From: Pycnococcus provasolii
Taxonomy: Eukaryota > Chlorophyta > Pseudoscourfieldiophyceae > Pseudoscourfieldiales > Pycnococcaceae
Assembly: GCA_938743325.2 (NCBI GenBank)
Contig: OW568887.1
Location: forward strand, 496,001-560,000
Length of the DNA stretch: 64,000 nucleotides
Direction: 5' to 3'
Under the pieces are notes generated by a model that did no database searches, was not told the DNA's origin, and saw nothing but the letters and a program-made list of their open reading frames with translations. Shown here piece by piece: positions 18,574 through 27,133 of the stretch (position 1 is the first letter of the stretch; each line of letters begins with the position of its first letter). Both the position numbers and the translations under genes were made by a program.

Positions 18574-21282
18574 TTAATACAACACCCGTCCACCGCAAAT
18601 CTTCCATTTGCCCTTGGTTCGCAGCAGCTCGTAGCGAACGCGATACGAGCTGTTGTAGGAATCCGCACGCTCGTCACTCTGTCTTCCATTCGTCTTCGGC
18701 GCAGCGCCCTCGCGCAGCACGGCACTCTCATCAATCGACGCGAGAACAACCGCGCGGTCGAACTTCGAGTTCAACTCAACACCTTCAATTGTTAGCGACA
18801 ACAGGCTGTAGTCCCACCTCCAGCCCATGTTGCGCACGTGCTTCGCGCGCGCACGCCAGTGCTCCTTCATCGGACCCTCCAGAATTTCGTCCAGGCGGGC
18901 GATGCTGTGCTTCGGTCCCAAGGCTTCGTTTTTTATTTTTTGCCAGCTCTCAATCACCTCGTGAGCCTGCATCTTCGTCAGCGTCGCCTGCTTCGCTTGC
19001 TCCGAGCGTCCCTTGACGGACTTCTCGGTCTCCGCCTGCTTCGCTTGCTCCGAGCGTCCCTTGACGGACTTCTCGGTCGTCGCCTGCTTCGCTTGCTCCG
19101 AGCGTCCCTTGACGGACAACTCGGCACGAGCCGCATTCTGAGACGCCGTGGCTGATCTCCACGTCGATGACGTCCCTGGCTTGCGCGTCACCTCGTCCAT
19201 GAACTGCATCGCCCTGGGCACCACGTCGAACTTCAGTCCCGCGAGCACAGCAGCGCCCACGAGCAGCATCGCTTGCCCGAGCGCGCGCGCGCGCATTTCA
19301 TCCGCCGGGGCTGGGGCATCTGGTGCAACCGCCGCCGCCGCCGCCGCCGCATCCTCTCGTGCGTCCGGCGGAGCGGGTGTTCCCGCCGCCAGATAGCGCT
19401 GAGTAGCGTCGTCCGACCCGCTCACGATTGCTCGATACGCCGCACGGGGCATGCTGACAGAGTCGCCGAGAAGTCGCGACAGACGCGCGGGTATGGGCAG
19501 CACCACATCCTCCTCCCGGCGGCAGAACCAGCGCACGTGCGGGTCCGCAAACCAGTCGTCGAGGCTTCCAGGCGGCACCAGGCCCCCCTCCTCCAGTCTG
19601 CTGTCCTCCTCCGGAACCGCGCGCGTTGCGGCGACCGGCCGGCTCTCGCCACCTTCTTCGTCCGCATCGTCTCCCCTCGAATTGACCATCTGCGTGGCGT
19701 AAAAGGTATCGCGGAAGGCGGGCAGCACGTCGCGCATGAGATGCCCTTGGCAGAGCGCGCACACCGCCTGCAGGGCACCCTCGTCGCCCGCGTTTGCATC
19801 CGCCTGCCGCAGGACGCGACGCACGCTCAGTTCTGCACCTTTCAGCCGCTCGAGAGCGTCTTCGGGTTGGCCGAGCAGAAGCGCGGCGGTGGCACGCCCA
19901 ATCGCCGCGCCGGTGTCGTCGTCGCCCGCGACGGCGCACAGCTCCATCGCCTCGCGTATCAGGCTCGGCCGGCGATCCACCCACCCGCGCGCGAGGTATG
20001 CACGAGCAAATATCACGCTCAGCTGGCGTGGCAGCGGCCTCGACTCCGACGCTTCGGAGTACAGGGCCATGAGCTCGTACGTCGTCATGTGCTTCGACGC
20101 GGCGCGCAGGAAGTCCACGAGTCGCGCGTTGGGTCCTTGTTCCGGTTTTGCGGCGTTCGCGAAGTCGAGTCCGGTGCCCCAAACAACGCGGCGCAGAGAT
20201 CGCAGCCCTTCCCTTCGCTCGCGCTGGTGCGAGTCGTCGAGCGGAAGCGCGAGCAGCTCGAGCACGTACCTCACGAGGTTGCGATTCAGCAGCTCGTACA
20301 CCTGCAGCTGCAGAGCCGGCGCGAGGTCGTCGCCACCCTCCTCCTGCAGGACGCGCAGAGCTTCCTCGAGCTTGCGGCACCCGTCCGCGACACGCGGCGG
20401 CGTCGCCTGCAGCGAGTCTCGACTTCGTTCGCAGTAGACGAGCGCGAGCGCGAGTGCAGCGTCTCTTCGTCCTGGGTCAGACTTGGCGGCAGGTTCGAGT
20501 CCAGGAGCTCCGTACAGGTACGCACGTCCGTGCGTCTGGACGTCGTCCATGCATCCCACCTCCTGCAGCGCGCAGAGTGCTCCTGGCACGTCGTCCCAGT
20601 TGACGTCGAGCAGCACGCCGCCGGTGGTGGTTGAGGTGGTTGTTTGTTGGTCCCTGTCGTCGTTGCCTGTTGTTGATCTTTCGTCCTCCTGTCGTGCCTT
20701 GACAGCTGCAAGGTATGCTTCCCTGAGCTCTTCGTCAAGCAGCGTATCTCTCGCTTGTTTGAGGAGCGCGTTGCGAAACGCCACGGCGTGTTCGGAGAAT
20801 CCGACGATTTCCGCGGGCGACGACGCGTCGTCATCATCTGTCGTTGTATTGTCGTTGTCGTCGTCGGCGGCGTCGGCATCATCTTCGGCAACGCTGGCCG
20901 CTCCTGACGTAGATGGAGACGCTGCATCGTCAACCAGTTGCGCATACGCCTTTTGCACCAACTCCGCAAACGACGAGTCCCCGGGGGAGGAGGAGGCAGG
21001 AGGTGGGTTCAGGCCTAGAAGAAGGTAGTAGTCAACAGGCAGTGCAATTTTCTTCCTAAGCCGGGATGAAAACCCAGACCGAGATCGCCCCGACGAACCA
21101 CCACCATTAAGAACACCCCAAAAGCAAACTGCGACATTGCGGTTGCGGTTGCGGCGGCGAGACCCAACCAAAAGGGGGGAGCGCCAAACAAACCCACCAA
21201 CAGTCCTACTCCTCCCAACCCAGGACTTCTTCAAGGACGGCGCGGCAGAACATCGGACACGGACGGACATGCTGCGAGACAT
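18574..21282 (-). CDS. ARC6: Plastid division protein ARC6-like
   Basis: A 902-residue protein. The N-terminal 75 residues are Arg/Ser-rich and acid-poor, consistent with a chloroplast transit peptide. At about 81-200 is the J-like region (IALPVDYYLLLGL...). It is followed by the family hallmark WDDVPGALCALQE and ARC6-type helical blocks (YVLELLALPL, RRVVWGTG). A hydrophobic segment near 660-680 (GQAMLLVGAAVLAGLKF) fits the single inner-envelope span. The C-terminal about 130 residues (VIESWQKIKNEALGPKH ... RTKGKWKICGG) are the intermembrane IMS domain that binds PDV proteins. ARC6 tethers and stabilises FtsZ filaments at the division ring. Unusual features are an acidic Asp/Thr-rich insert within the J-like region (about 130-150) and three 16-residue tandem repeats just before the IMS domain. 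PARC6/CDP1 is the alternative paralogue. Confidence 0.93.
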   Translation of the reverse strand: MSRSMSVRVRCSAAPSLKKSWVGRSRTVGGFVWRSPLLVGSRRRNRNRNVAVCFWGVLNGGGSSGRSRSGFSSRLRKKIALPVDYYLLLGLNPPPASSSPGDSSFAELVQKAYAQLVDDAASPSTSGAASVAEDDADAADDDNDNTTTDDDDASSPAEIVGFSEHAVAFRNALLKQARDTLLDEELREAYLAAVKARQEDERSTTGNDDRDQQTTTSTTTGGVLLDVNWDDVPGALCALQEVGCMDDVQTHGRAYLYGAPGLEPAAKSDPGRRDAALALALVYCERSRDSLQATPPRVADGCRKLEEALRVLQEEGGDDLAPALQLQVYELLNRNLVRYVLELLALPLDDSHQRERREGLRSLRRVVWGTGLDFANAAKPEQGPNARLVDFLRAASKHMTTYELMALYSEASESRPLPRQLSVIFARAYLARGWVDRRPSLIREAMELCAVAGDDDTGAAIGRATAALLLGQPEDALERLKGAELSVRRVLRQADANAGDEGALQAVCALCQGHLMRDVLPAFRDTFYATQMVNSRGDDADEEGGESRPVAATRAVPEEDSRLEEGGLVPPGSLDDWFADPHVRWFCRREEDVVLPIPARLSRLLGDSVSMPRAAYRAIVSGSDDATQRYLAAGTPAPPDAREDAAAAAAAVAPDAPAPADEMRARALGQAMLLVGAAVLAGLKFDVVPRAMQFMDEVTRKPGTSSTWRSATASQNAARAELSVKGRSEQAKQATTEKSVKGRSEQAKQAETEKSVKGRSEQAKQATLTKMQAHEVIESWQKIKNEALGPKHSIARLDEILEGPMKEHWRARAKHVRNMGWRWDYSLLSLTIEGVELNSKFDRAVVLASIDESAVLREGAAPKTNGRQSDERADSYNSSYRVRYELLRTKGKWKICGGRVLY
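18984..19120 (-). repeat. 48-bp coding tandem repeat, three copies
   Basis: Three units start at 19001, 19049 and 19097 (by the TCCGAGCG anchor) and encode SVKGRSEQAKQATTEK with few changes. They lie in the linker between the membrane span and the IMS domain of the ARC6-like protein. Confidence 0.92.
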
Positions 21283-21709
21283 GCATGCGAGAACTGGGAG
21301 ACACGCGGGAAGGGAAGGGAAGGGAAGGGAGGGGAAGGGAAGGGAAGGGAAGGGGAAGGGAAGGGAAGCCGAGAGAGAACCAGGGAAAAACCCTTGGGAA
21401 TTTCCCCACCCAAGCGGAGAATACGGGTAGTTATTCGGCTTTTGGGTTTGGGTTCCCGCGGGAAGGAAGGGGGTTTGAAACAGAGGGAACTGGGGGGGGA
21501 CGGATGCGGGGAGTAGGGGTTTTCCCCTCCTGACACAGCCCCCACACAGTTTGAGTGGAGATGGGCGCCTATGGGCTATGGCGCCGCGTTGACTCCGCCA
21601 TGCGCGACGTCGTGCGTATGTGCGAGATCACATTTGCCGCAGCTGAAACTGGGCAGATACATACCTCACATACTCAGCTACTTTCATACCAGCAGTGTCG
21701 GTCCACTCG
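21283..21709. other. Divergent promoter region with GGGAA tract
   Basis: A GGGAA repeat (about ten degenerate units, 21308-21370) lies between the ARC6-like start and the next plus-strand gene. A short frame at 21555-21660 (MEMGAYGLWRRVDSAMRDVV...) looks protein-like but has no supported continuation. Confidence 0.5.
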
Positions 21710-22102
21710 ATGGCAAAGCAAGCGCGCTATGCGCAGAACCCCGAGCTGAACGACGTGGAAGAGCGCGAGAGAATAACTCGGTACTTCGCGCCTGCGGAGG
21801 ACGCACTGACTACTTGGAACTACGCGAACCTCATCGTGCTCCTGCAAGTCTTCTTCTTCTGCTGCAGAATACCATTCGCGGTCGTCGACCACTGGGCGTT
21901 TCGCGCGCTGCTGTACGCGTTACGTCCAGTTTATGGATTTATGGGAGTCCCCCCCGTCGTCGTGTTCGCTCATCGGTCTCTGCAGCGGCAGGCACGCCTC
22001 CGAAACAGCGGGAACGTCTTCAGATCGAGCCGCTCCTCCTCCGAGTACAGGTGCTTGACGTTTGCAGCACGAGCCACCCGCTTCCCCGTGTGCACGAGTT
22101 GA
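21710..22102 (+). CDS. Small predicted membrane protein
   Basis: A 130-residue protein beginning MAKQARYAQNPELND. Residues of about 40-58 (NLIVLLQVFFFCCRIPFAVV) form a likely membrane helix, followed by an amphipathic WAFRALLYALRPVYGFMG segment. The last 40 residues are Arg/Ser-rich and less protein-like, so the true 3' end may lie in another frame through an intron. It reads toward the next gene on the same strand, whose chosen start is 134 bp downstream. Family unknown. Confidence 0.5.
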   Translation: MAKQARYAQNPELNDVEERERITRYFAPAEDALTTWNYANLIVLLQVFFFCCRIPFAVVDHWAFRALLYALRPVYGFMGVPPVVVFAHRSLQRQARLRNSGNVFRSSRSSSEYRCLTFAARATRFPVCTS

Positions 22103-22235
22103 CGACCGGGATCCCGAACCTGATCCCCTCAATTTTGTAACTACAATCTACGAGGGATCCCCGAGTCAACGCTCCACGACGCTGCCTCCCCCCCGAACCG
22201 CACACAACGGCGCCCCACAACGAGCTGGGCCGGAA

Positions 22236-24434
22236 ATGGCGGCGGCGTCTTATCGCGCTAGTGCGACGACTCCTCTGTCCCTGCCTGACGAACTTCAACG
22301 AGGTGCGCAGCGTTTGTCCTCCTCCTCACTTGCACCTGCTTCTGCACCTGCTTCTTTGGATTCACACGCGCGCAGGCTTTATTTACTCGCGTCTCAGATT
22401 CTCGCTGGTGAAGGTGGTGATGATGCAAAGGGTAGTAGTACCTCAGGACAACAACTACCCGTAGCGTTTCGCCTCGTTCTTGGCGAAACGCTCCCGAAAG
22501 TATACGTGCCATTCGCATGCCGACTCATAACAAAACAACACGTCTACCACGCAGAGTCTGTCGCCTTCTTAACGGCGTGCGCGCAATCGCACGCGCGATG
22601 GATCAAACACCACGTCACATCGAGTCTGCCTATCGACGTCGCTTCCCTTTCCAACCAACAACCTCTCGGATCGGCGTCTCTCGCTTCCCTGCGTCAACTC
22701 AACCACCTGCTTGCGCACATTGCCGCGCGGTTCCGAACACGCACTGAGTCGTTCGTAGAAGCTGCGAACGACATTCTCGACGCCATCTACGGAAACGACG
22801 CGCACGCTTCTTCTGGGGCAATTTCGAACGACAAGAAAAACACACCAGACGAGGACGCCTTTCGACACGTACACACACACGGCAACGCGCGGCAACTCGT
22901 CAACCACAGCGACCTCACGAACGTGCTCGACGGCTTGCGTGAGCTGCTCAGCCACCGGAACGTACCGAACGGCTCAGAACCCAGCGATGTACCGCTACGG
23001 AGCATCCTTCAACTAGCTCGCCGCCTCGTTCTCGTTGGCGCTTCAAGAGCAGCGGCAGATTCTCCCTCAAGCACGACGACGTCAGCTGGGGTACGTGGTG
23101 CACAAATCGCAGAAGGACACGTGCGCGCCGCGGACGTCACAAAAGAAGGAGCCAAACTGCTCAAAATGCTTCTGGCAGTCACCGGCACGAAGGTGGCATA
23201 CGTCATCACGCCCATTGCACGCACCGTGGCGGCGGGACTGGACGCGGTGAAAGTCACGCACGACAGTCCAACAAGCACGCTTCGTGTTCGTGAGCTGATG
23301 TATGGCGTGCTTTCCGCATTACTGAGTCGAGGTGGACTTTCCGCCGCGAGTGTGTGTGCGGCAACCATCGTGGATGCAACATTCGAGGAAATGCATCCAA
23401 GCGGACGTGTTCATGCGCAAGTTGCCGAGTCGCTGAGGTTTACCACCAGCAGCACAACAACAACAGCAACAACAGCAACATTCTCAACCACCACCACGCC
23501 ACAACACACTTTCCAAGCCATGGCAACGCAAACGGCAGCAGCGCAAGCTTGGGCAAGCCTGCTGACATGCTCCGGACGTGCGATTCCGGAGACGCCCGAG
23601 CGCGCGCTCGTTGACGGTGCTGCGCTGCGATTCCTGAGAGGTGCCGCGACGATGCGTGGAGCGTTGGCGTCGCGCACGAGACAAAGTATATATGCAGGCT
23701 GCGAGGTGGCGGACGTCGCAAACCTCACGAAAATATTTGCAGAAACTCTCGAGCGTTGGCGGCTGGCGGCGGCGCGTCTCGCGGTCGCCGCACTGCTCAC
23801 GGGGCGACCGGCGGGCTCGGACGACCAATTCGCGGGAGAGGCGTTAGTGCTGCTGCGTGTTGGGGCGTCAAGGAGCGGTTCTGACGCATATGCGAAAGCT
23901 TGTCAGGATGCGGTGGCGGCTGCCGAGTGCGCATTCCACCCAAGATCAAGACAAATCTTAGGGAAAAGTGGCTTGAGCGATGCCATGCCCGCCATCGCGA
24001 TGCATGAGAATGCCACGGGTGTGACGACGAATCATTCGTCGTCGTGGGCAAAGCGAGCAGCCGTCGCTGTCGCCCAGTCTGCTGCAGCAGTTGATGTACC
24101 GATGACGACGATGCCCGAGCCGGAACCGGAGACGAAGGAGAAGGAGAAGAATGACAACAATATCAACAAAGACGACAACAACAAGAACGACGACGACGCT
24201 CACGCATCGGAGCGCCATCGCCTTCTGGAAGAGATGGCAAAAGCCACCAAGCGTTCACGCGAAGAGGGTGCATCAGCCGCGGCAATGCAGGTGGCTGAGC
24301 CAAGGTCAAAGCGCCCTTCCACCGCAGATAAGCCGATGGAGACACCAGCGCCGAAATCTGCGGCTGTCGAAAATGCCGGCGGCGGCGGCGGTGGCGACGA
24401 CGACGACGACGACTTTCCTGAGATTGTCATGTAG
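22236..24434 (+). CDS. Large helical protein with acidic C-terminal motif, possibly Rix1/PELP1-like
   Basis: A 732-residue protein from the ATG in GAAATGGCGGCG context. A longer frame upstream overlaps the preceding gene and is Pro-rich, so I reject it. Residues of about 60-520 are Ala/Leu-rich amphipathic helices in HEAT-like pairs, for example VAFRLVLGETLPKVYVPFA and VRELMYGVLSALLSRGG. The C-terminal 160 residues are charged and disordered with a basic patch (KRSREEG, RSKRPST). They end in a Gly run, six Asp and FPEIVM. The helical body plus acidic tail recalls Rix1/PELP1-type ribosome-biogenesis scaffolds, but that is an inference from architecture. TGTAA (24449-24453) lies 15 bp past the stop, inside a 28-bp gap to the convergent neighbour. 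Confidence 0.75.
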   Translation: MAAASYRASATTPLSLPDELQRGAQRLSSSSLAPASAPASLDSHARRLYLLASQILAGEGGDDAKGSSTSGQQLPVAFRLVLGETLPKVYVPFACRLITKQHVYHAESVAFLTACAQSHARWIKHHVTSSLPIDVASLSNQQPLGSASLASLRQLNHLLAHIAARFRTRTESFVEAANDILDAIYGNDAHASSGAISNDKKNTPDEDAFRHVHTHGNARQLVNHSDLTNVLDGLRELLSHRNVPNGSEPSDVPLRSILQLARRLVLVGASRAAADSPSSTTTSAGVRGAQIAEGHVRAADVTKEGAKLLKMLLAVTGTKVAYVITPIARTVAAGLDAVKVTHDSPTSTLRVRELMYGVLSALLSRGGLSAASVCAATIVDATFEEMHPSGRVHAQVAESLRFTTSSTTTTATTATFSTTTTPQHTFQAMATQTAAAQAWASLLTCSGRAIPETPERALVDGAALRFLRGAATMRGALASRTRQSIYAGCEVADVANLTKIFAETLERWRLAAARLAVAALLTGRPAGSDDQFAGEALVLLRVGASRSGSDAYAKACQDAVAAAECAFHPRSRQILGKSGLSDAMPAIAMHENATGVTTNHSSSWAKRAAVAVAQSAAAVDVPMTTMPEPEPETKEKEKNDNNINKDDNNKNDDDAHASERHRLLEEMAKATKRSREEGASAAAMQVAEPRSKRPSTADKPMETPAPKSAAVENAGGGGGGDDDDDDFPEIVM

Positions 24435-24462
24435 CAACAAATTTCCTTGTAAATGAATTATT

Positions 24463-24529
24463 TTACTGTTCGCGTTCACGGTCACTGTCATCGCCGTCGT
24501 TGTCGCTGCTGTCGCTGCTGCTGCTACTG

Positions 24530-24565
<36 letters not shown>

Positions 24566-26280
24566 TCTTCTTCTTCCTCCTCCTCCGTCTCCGTCTCCGT
24601 CTCCGTCTCCTCCATCTCCTTTTCCTTTCCCTTCCCATTCACCTCCTTAATCATGCCAACAGCGTTGTCGGCGCTCATCAAAGATGATGTCTCAAGCTCT
24701 TCCAAGGGCTCCTCATCCTCGCCAAAACGCTTCCGACGAGCAATCTTTCGAGCTCTCACCTCTGTATTATTTAGTGTGTTAGGCTGTTAGTGCTTGTTGT
24801 TTTTATCTGCCATGTATGGTTAGAGGTTAGACTTACCCTCCTCAGAGAACGACGGACGCCACGGGTCGAACCTTTCGATGCGCAGGATCTGCGCAACGCG
24901 GCGCACGTACTTGCGAGCCCTTGGTGCCACCTTCGCCTTTCGGGCGATGGCAACGTACTCGGCAAGAAGTGTACTGAAGTGCTTGCTCTGCGATTCTGGG
25001 AAGCGAAGCAAGAAGTTGCCCTTGTCCCGGCGATCGAACAGCATGTTAAGCGTGACCCACATAACCTCCCTCTCGCACTCGTCGAGCATTTTGTGAGCTT
25101 CCAATGCCGTCATCGACTTGCGATCTTGAGCCTTATTCTTGTGCCCTTGATAAATCTTCCACATTCTGCGCTTCGCTTCGACGACGAGGATGTACGTCTT
25201 TCTCTTGCTCTCCTCTACCGTCAATTCAGTCAACGGAGCCTTGGGTCGTCCCGTGGGGTGTACGCGAGGATCTCTCTTTTGAAAGTCCGTGCGAACGCCG
25301 ATCCACGACGCGTGCTCGATAAGCCTCATGTAGTGCTTCCAGTCGGTCGAAGGTCGCACGCCCACGTGGCGCGAACGCCAGTGCGCGGACACCGCTGACG
25401 CGAACGAAACGCCGCCTCGCGAGATGATCAGCGCTTCGTGCATTCCCGGCGACAGCGGGGCTTCGGAGTGCATTCTTTCGAGGTCTGCATGTTTTCCAAA
25501 TCGCATAAGCTGCTTAGCTGTTGCTGCGGCGAATGCCGCGTCTCCAAATGTGCTTTTGTACATTTCCGTCTCCGCGTCAGCGTCGTATGACACGGCGTCG
25601 GCGTTCGTGTCCGTCGTCGCGCTCGCGTCGTCGTCTCCTCTCGCGATCTTCCTTGCGTTTTTCCTTCTTGCTAGTCTTGCCTTGGCTCTGGGAGCTGGCG
25701 GTACGAGCGCGAGGAGCTGTTCTGTGGCCGCGGTATGTTCGCCTGCCTTCCATAGTTCTTGCAGGTTGAGTAGCTGCTGGTAGTTGGCGTTGAACGACTC
25801 CGGCTTGGGTTCAGCAGGTTGCGCGGCCGCCGATATGGGGGCCGTCTCTGTTGAGGTGTTCTCCGAACCGTTCGTCAGAGACGAGTGTGCAGGCTTAACA
25901 TCATCCTGAAGAACACCTGAAGACGACGACGACGACGAAGGAGCGTGAGTTAACTCCTCCTCCTCACCACCACCACCACCACCACCACCATGATCACGAG
26001 CCGTATTGGAAGTATTATGATCGCCCTTCTCAAGCTCCTGCAAAACTGCTTGGGCCCCAAGAGCAGGAGGGATCAACGACGACGAGAATGACTGAAATGC
26101 TGATGACTGGAAGTCCCTCAATGACGACGACGAGCCTCTCAGAAGTCTAGTGGACAAGTACCCCAAGAAAGATTGATTGAAAGATTGATTGGACGACCCA
26201 AAGGGACTGGTACGAAAGTAACCACTACTCAAAGACAAAGCACTTCCGAAATGAGTCCAGGATGATGAAGCACGCGCCAT
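24463..26280 (-). CDS. Spliced gene: probable organelle-targeted protein of unknown function
   Basis: Two exons, 26280-24837 and 24761-24463, give 580 residues. The 75-bp intron has donor G|GTAAGT, branch-like CACTAAC and acceptor TACAG. Joining restores the frame as ...FSEE-E-VRARKIARRKRFG. The start at 26280 is chosen because it opens a Ser/Arg-rich, acid-free leader of about 55 residues typical of mitochondrial or plastid targeting. The middle is low complexity. Residues of about 300-480 are conserved-looking and basic (KTYILVVEAKRRMWKIYQGH, EREVMWVTLNMLFDRRDKGN, RKYVRRVAQILRIERFDPWR). That style is common in mitoribosomal or RNA-binding proteins, an impression and not a match. The tail is Glu/Thr-rich and then about 17 Ser. 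A CCCTAA tract lies about 100 bp upstream of the start. Confidence 0.82.
24762..24836 (-). other. 75-bp spliceosomal intron
   Basis: Read on the minus strand it begins GTAAGT and ends ATACAG, with GCACTAACAG and ACACTAAAT as branch-site candidates. Without splicing the frame meets a TAA within 27 bases of the donor. With splicing an open, basic reading frame continues for 99 residues. Confidence 0.88.
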
Positions 26281-26659
26281 GAAAGCCTTGGTGCCGGGGG
26301 TATGACGACAGTGATGGGGGAGGGCGCCGCCAATGAAACAACAGGCAGGCAACAGGAAGAGTGCTTTCCCTGGGAACCCTAATCATAACCCTAACCCTAA
26401 CCCTAAACTCCCGATCAGGCATGGCCAAGCCATCTCGCCGTTAAAAATACGGCCGTTTTGGTTGCAGGTCAGCCCCTTCCGGCCACCTTTAATTAGGGTT
26501 TTGACAGATTTTTTGAGATTTCGTTGTGTTCGTTCGAGGGTCAAACCCCCAGAGAGGAATCGGGGTTTCCGCTTTACGTCTCGGAGATAATACCAACAAC
26601 GAAAGATACTTTGACTCTCTCGCTTCCGATCATTTGTTCATCTCTTCTCTTCAATAACA
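26281..26659. other. Divergent intergenic region with telomere-like tract
   Basis: No gene is seen. Presumed promoters of the spliced gene to the left and the small acidic ORF to the right lie here. The CCCTAA tract at 26376-26407 is the only structured element. Confidence 0.55.
26376..26407 (+). repeat. Interstitial telomere-like tract (CCCTAA)n
   Basis: Four CCCTAA units plus diverged ones (CCCTAATCATAA, CCCTAAACTCC). It lies about 96-130 bp upstream of the start codon of the minus-strand spliced gene, as a plant telo-box would. Confidence 0.9.
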
Positions 26660-26876
26660 ATGGCGTTACGTCGACGATTTGGGCGTTTCAATGGTGATCT
26701 CCTCAATATCACGCGCATGATAAAGCGCATGGTGCGAGCACTTTGGGATCTTTTCGTCGTCGGCGACGACGACAACAACAACAACAACAACAACGGCGGT
26801 GATGATGATCATGATGGCTACCACGGCGGCGGCGGCGGCAACGACGACGACGATGATGATGATTTGCCGGAGTTGG

Positions 26877-26911
<35 letters not shown>

Positions 26912-27040
26912 GAAGATGAAGTGCGCGTTCGGTACATCCCGTTTTCTCGCTCGCTCTCTCGGCTCGGGGTTTCTTTGTTTCGTTTTACAACATCCCACCG
27001 GGTTAGGGTTAGGGTTAGGGCCACAGCCCGTGAGCGGTGA
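26660..27040 (+). CDS. Small basic-acidic hypothetical protein
   Basis: A possible 126-residue protein in ATGGCG context after a pyrimidine-rich leader. A basic N-terminus (MALRRRFGRFNGDLLNITRM) precedes Asn, Gly and Asp runs. DLPELV is embedded between two poly-Asp blocks. The last 15 residues are just the translation of a TTAGGG tract (27000-27020), so the real 3' end may differ. Low complexity makes chance likely. Nothing identifies a function. Confidence 0.3.
27000..27020 (+). repeat. Interstitial telomere-like tract (TTAGGG)n
   Basis: Three and a half perfect TTAGGG units. A second degenerate tract (CTAGGGTTTAGGGTTAGG) follows at 27092-27109, close to the edge of the Copia fossil. Confidence 0.9.
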
Positions 27041-27133
27041 GCCCGACCATTTATTTCCGTCTCACCGTCCGTCCCGAACTGGACTAGGCTGCTAGGGTTT
27101 AGGGTTAGGAGGGGAAGGCAAAAAGTCAGATGT

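Noticed and set aside
22062-22235. 58-residue N-terminal extension of the HEAT-like protein
   Set aside because: It overlaps the preceding small gene, is Pro-rich, and the ATG at 22236 has better context.
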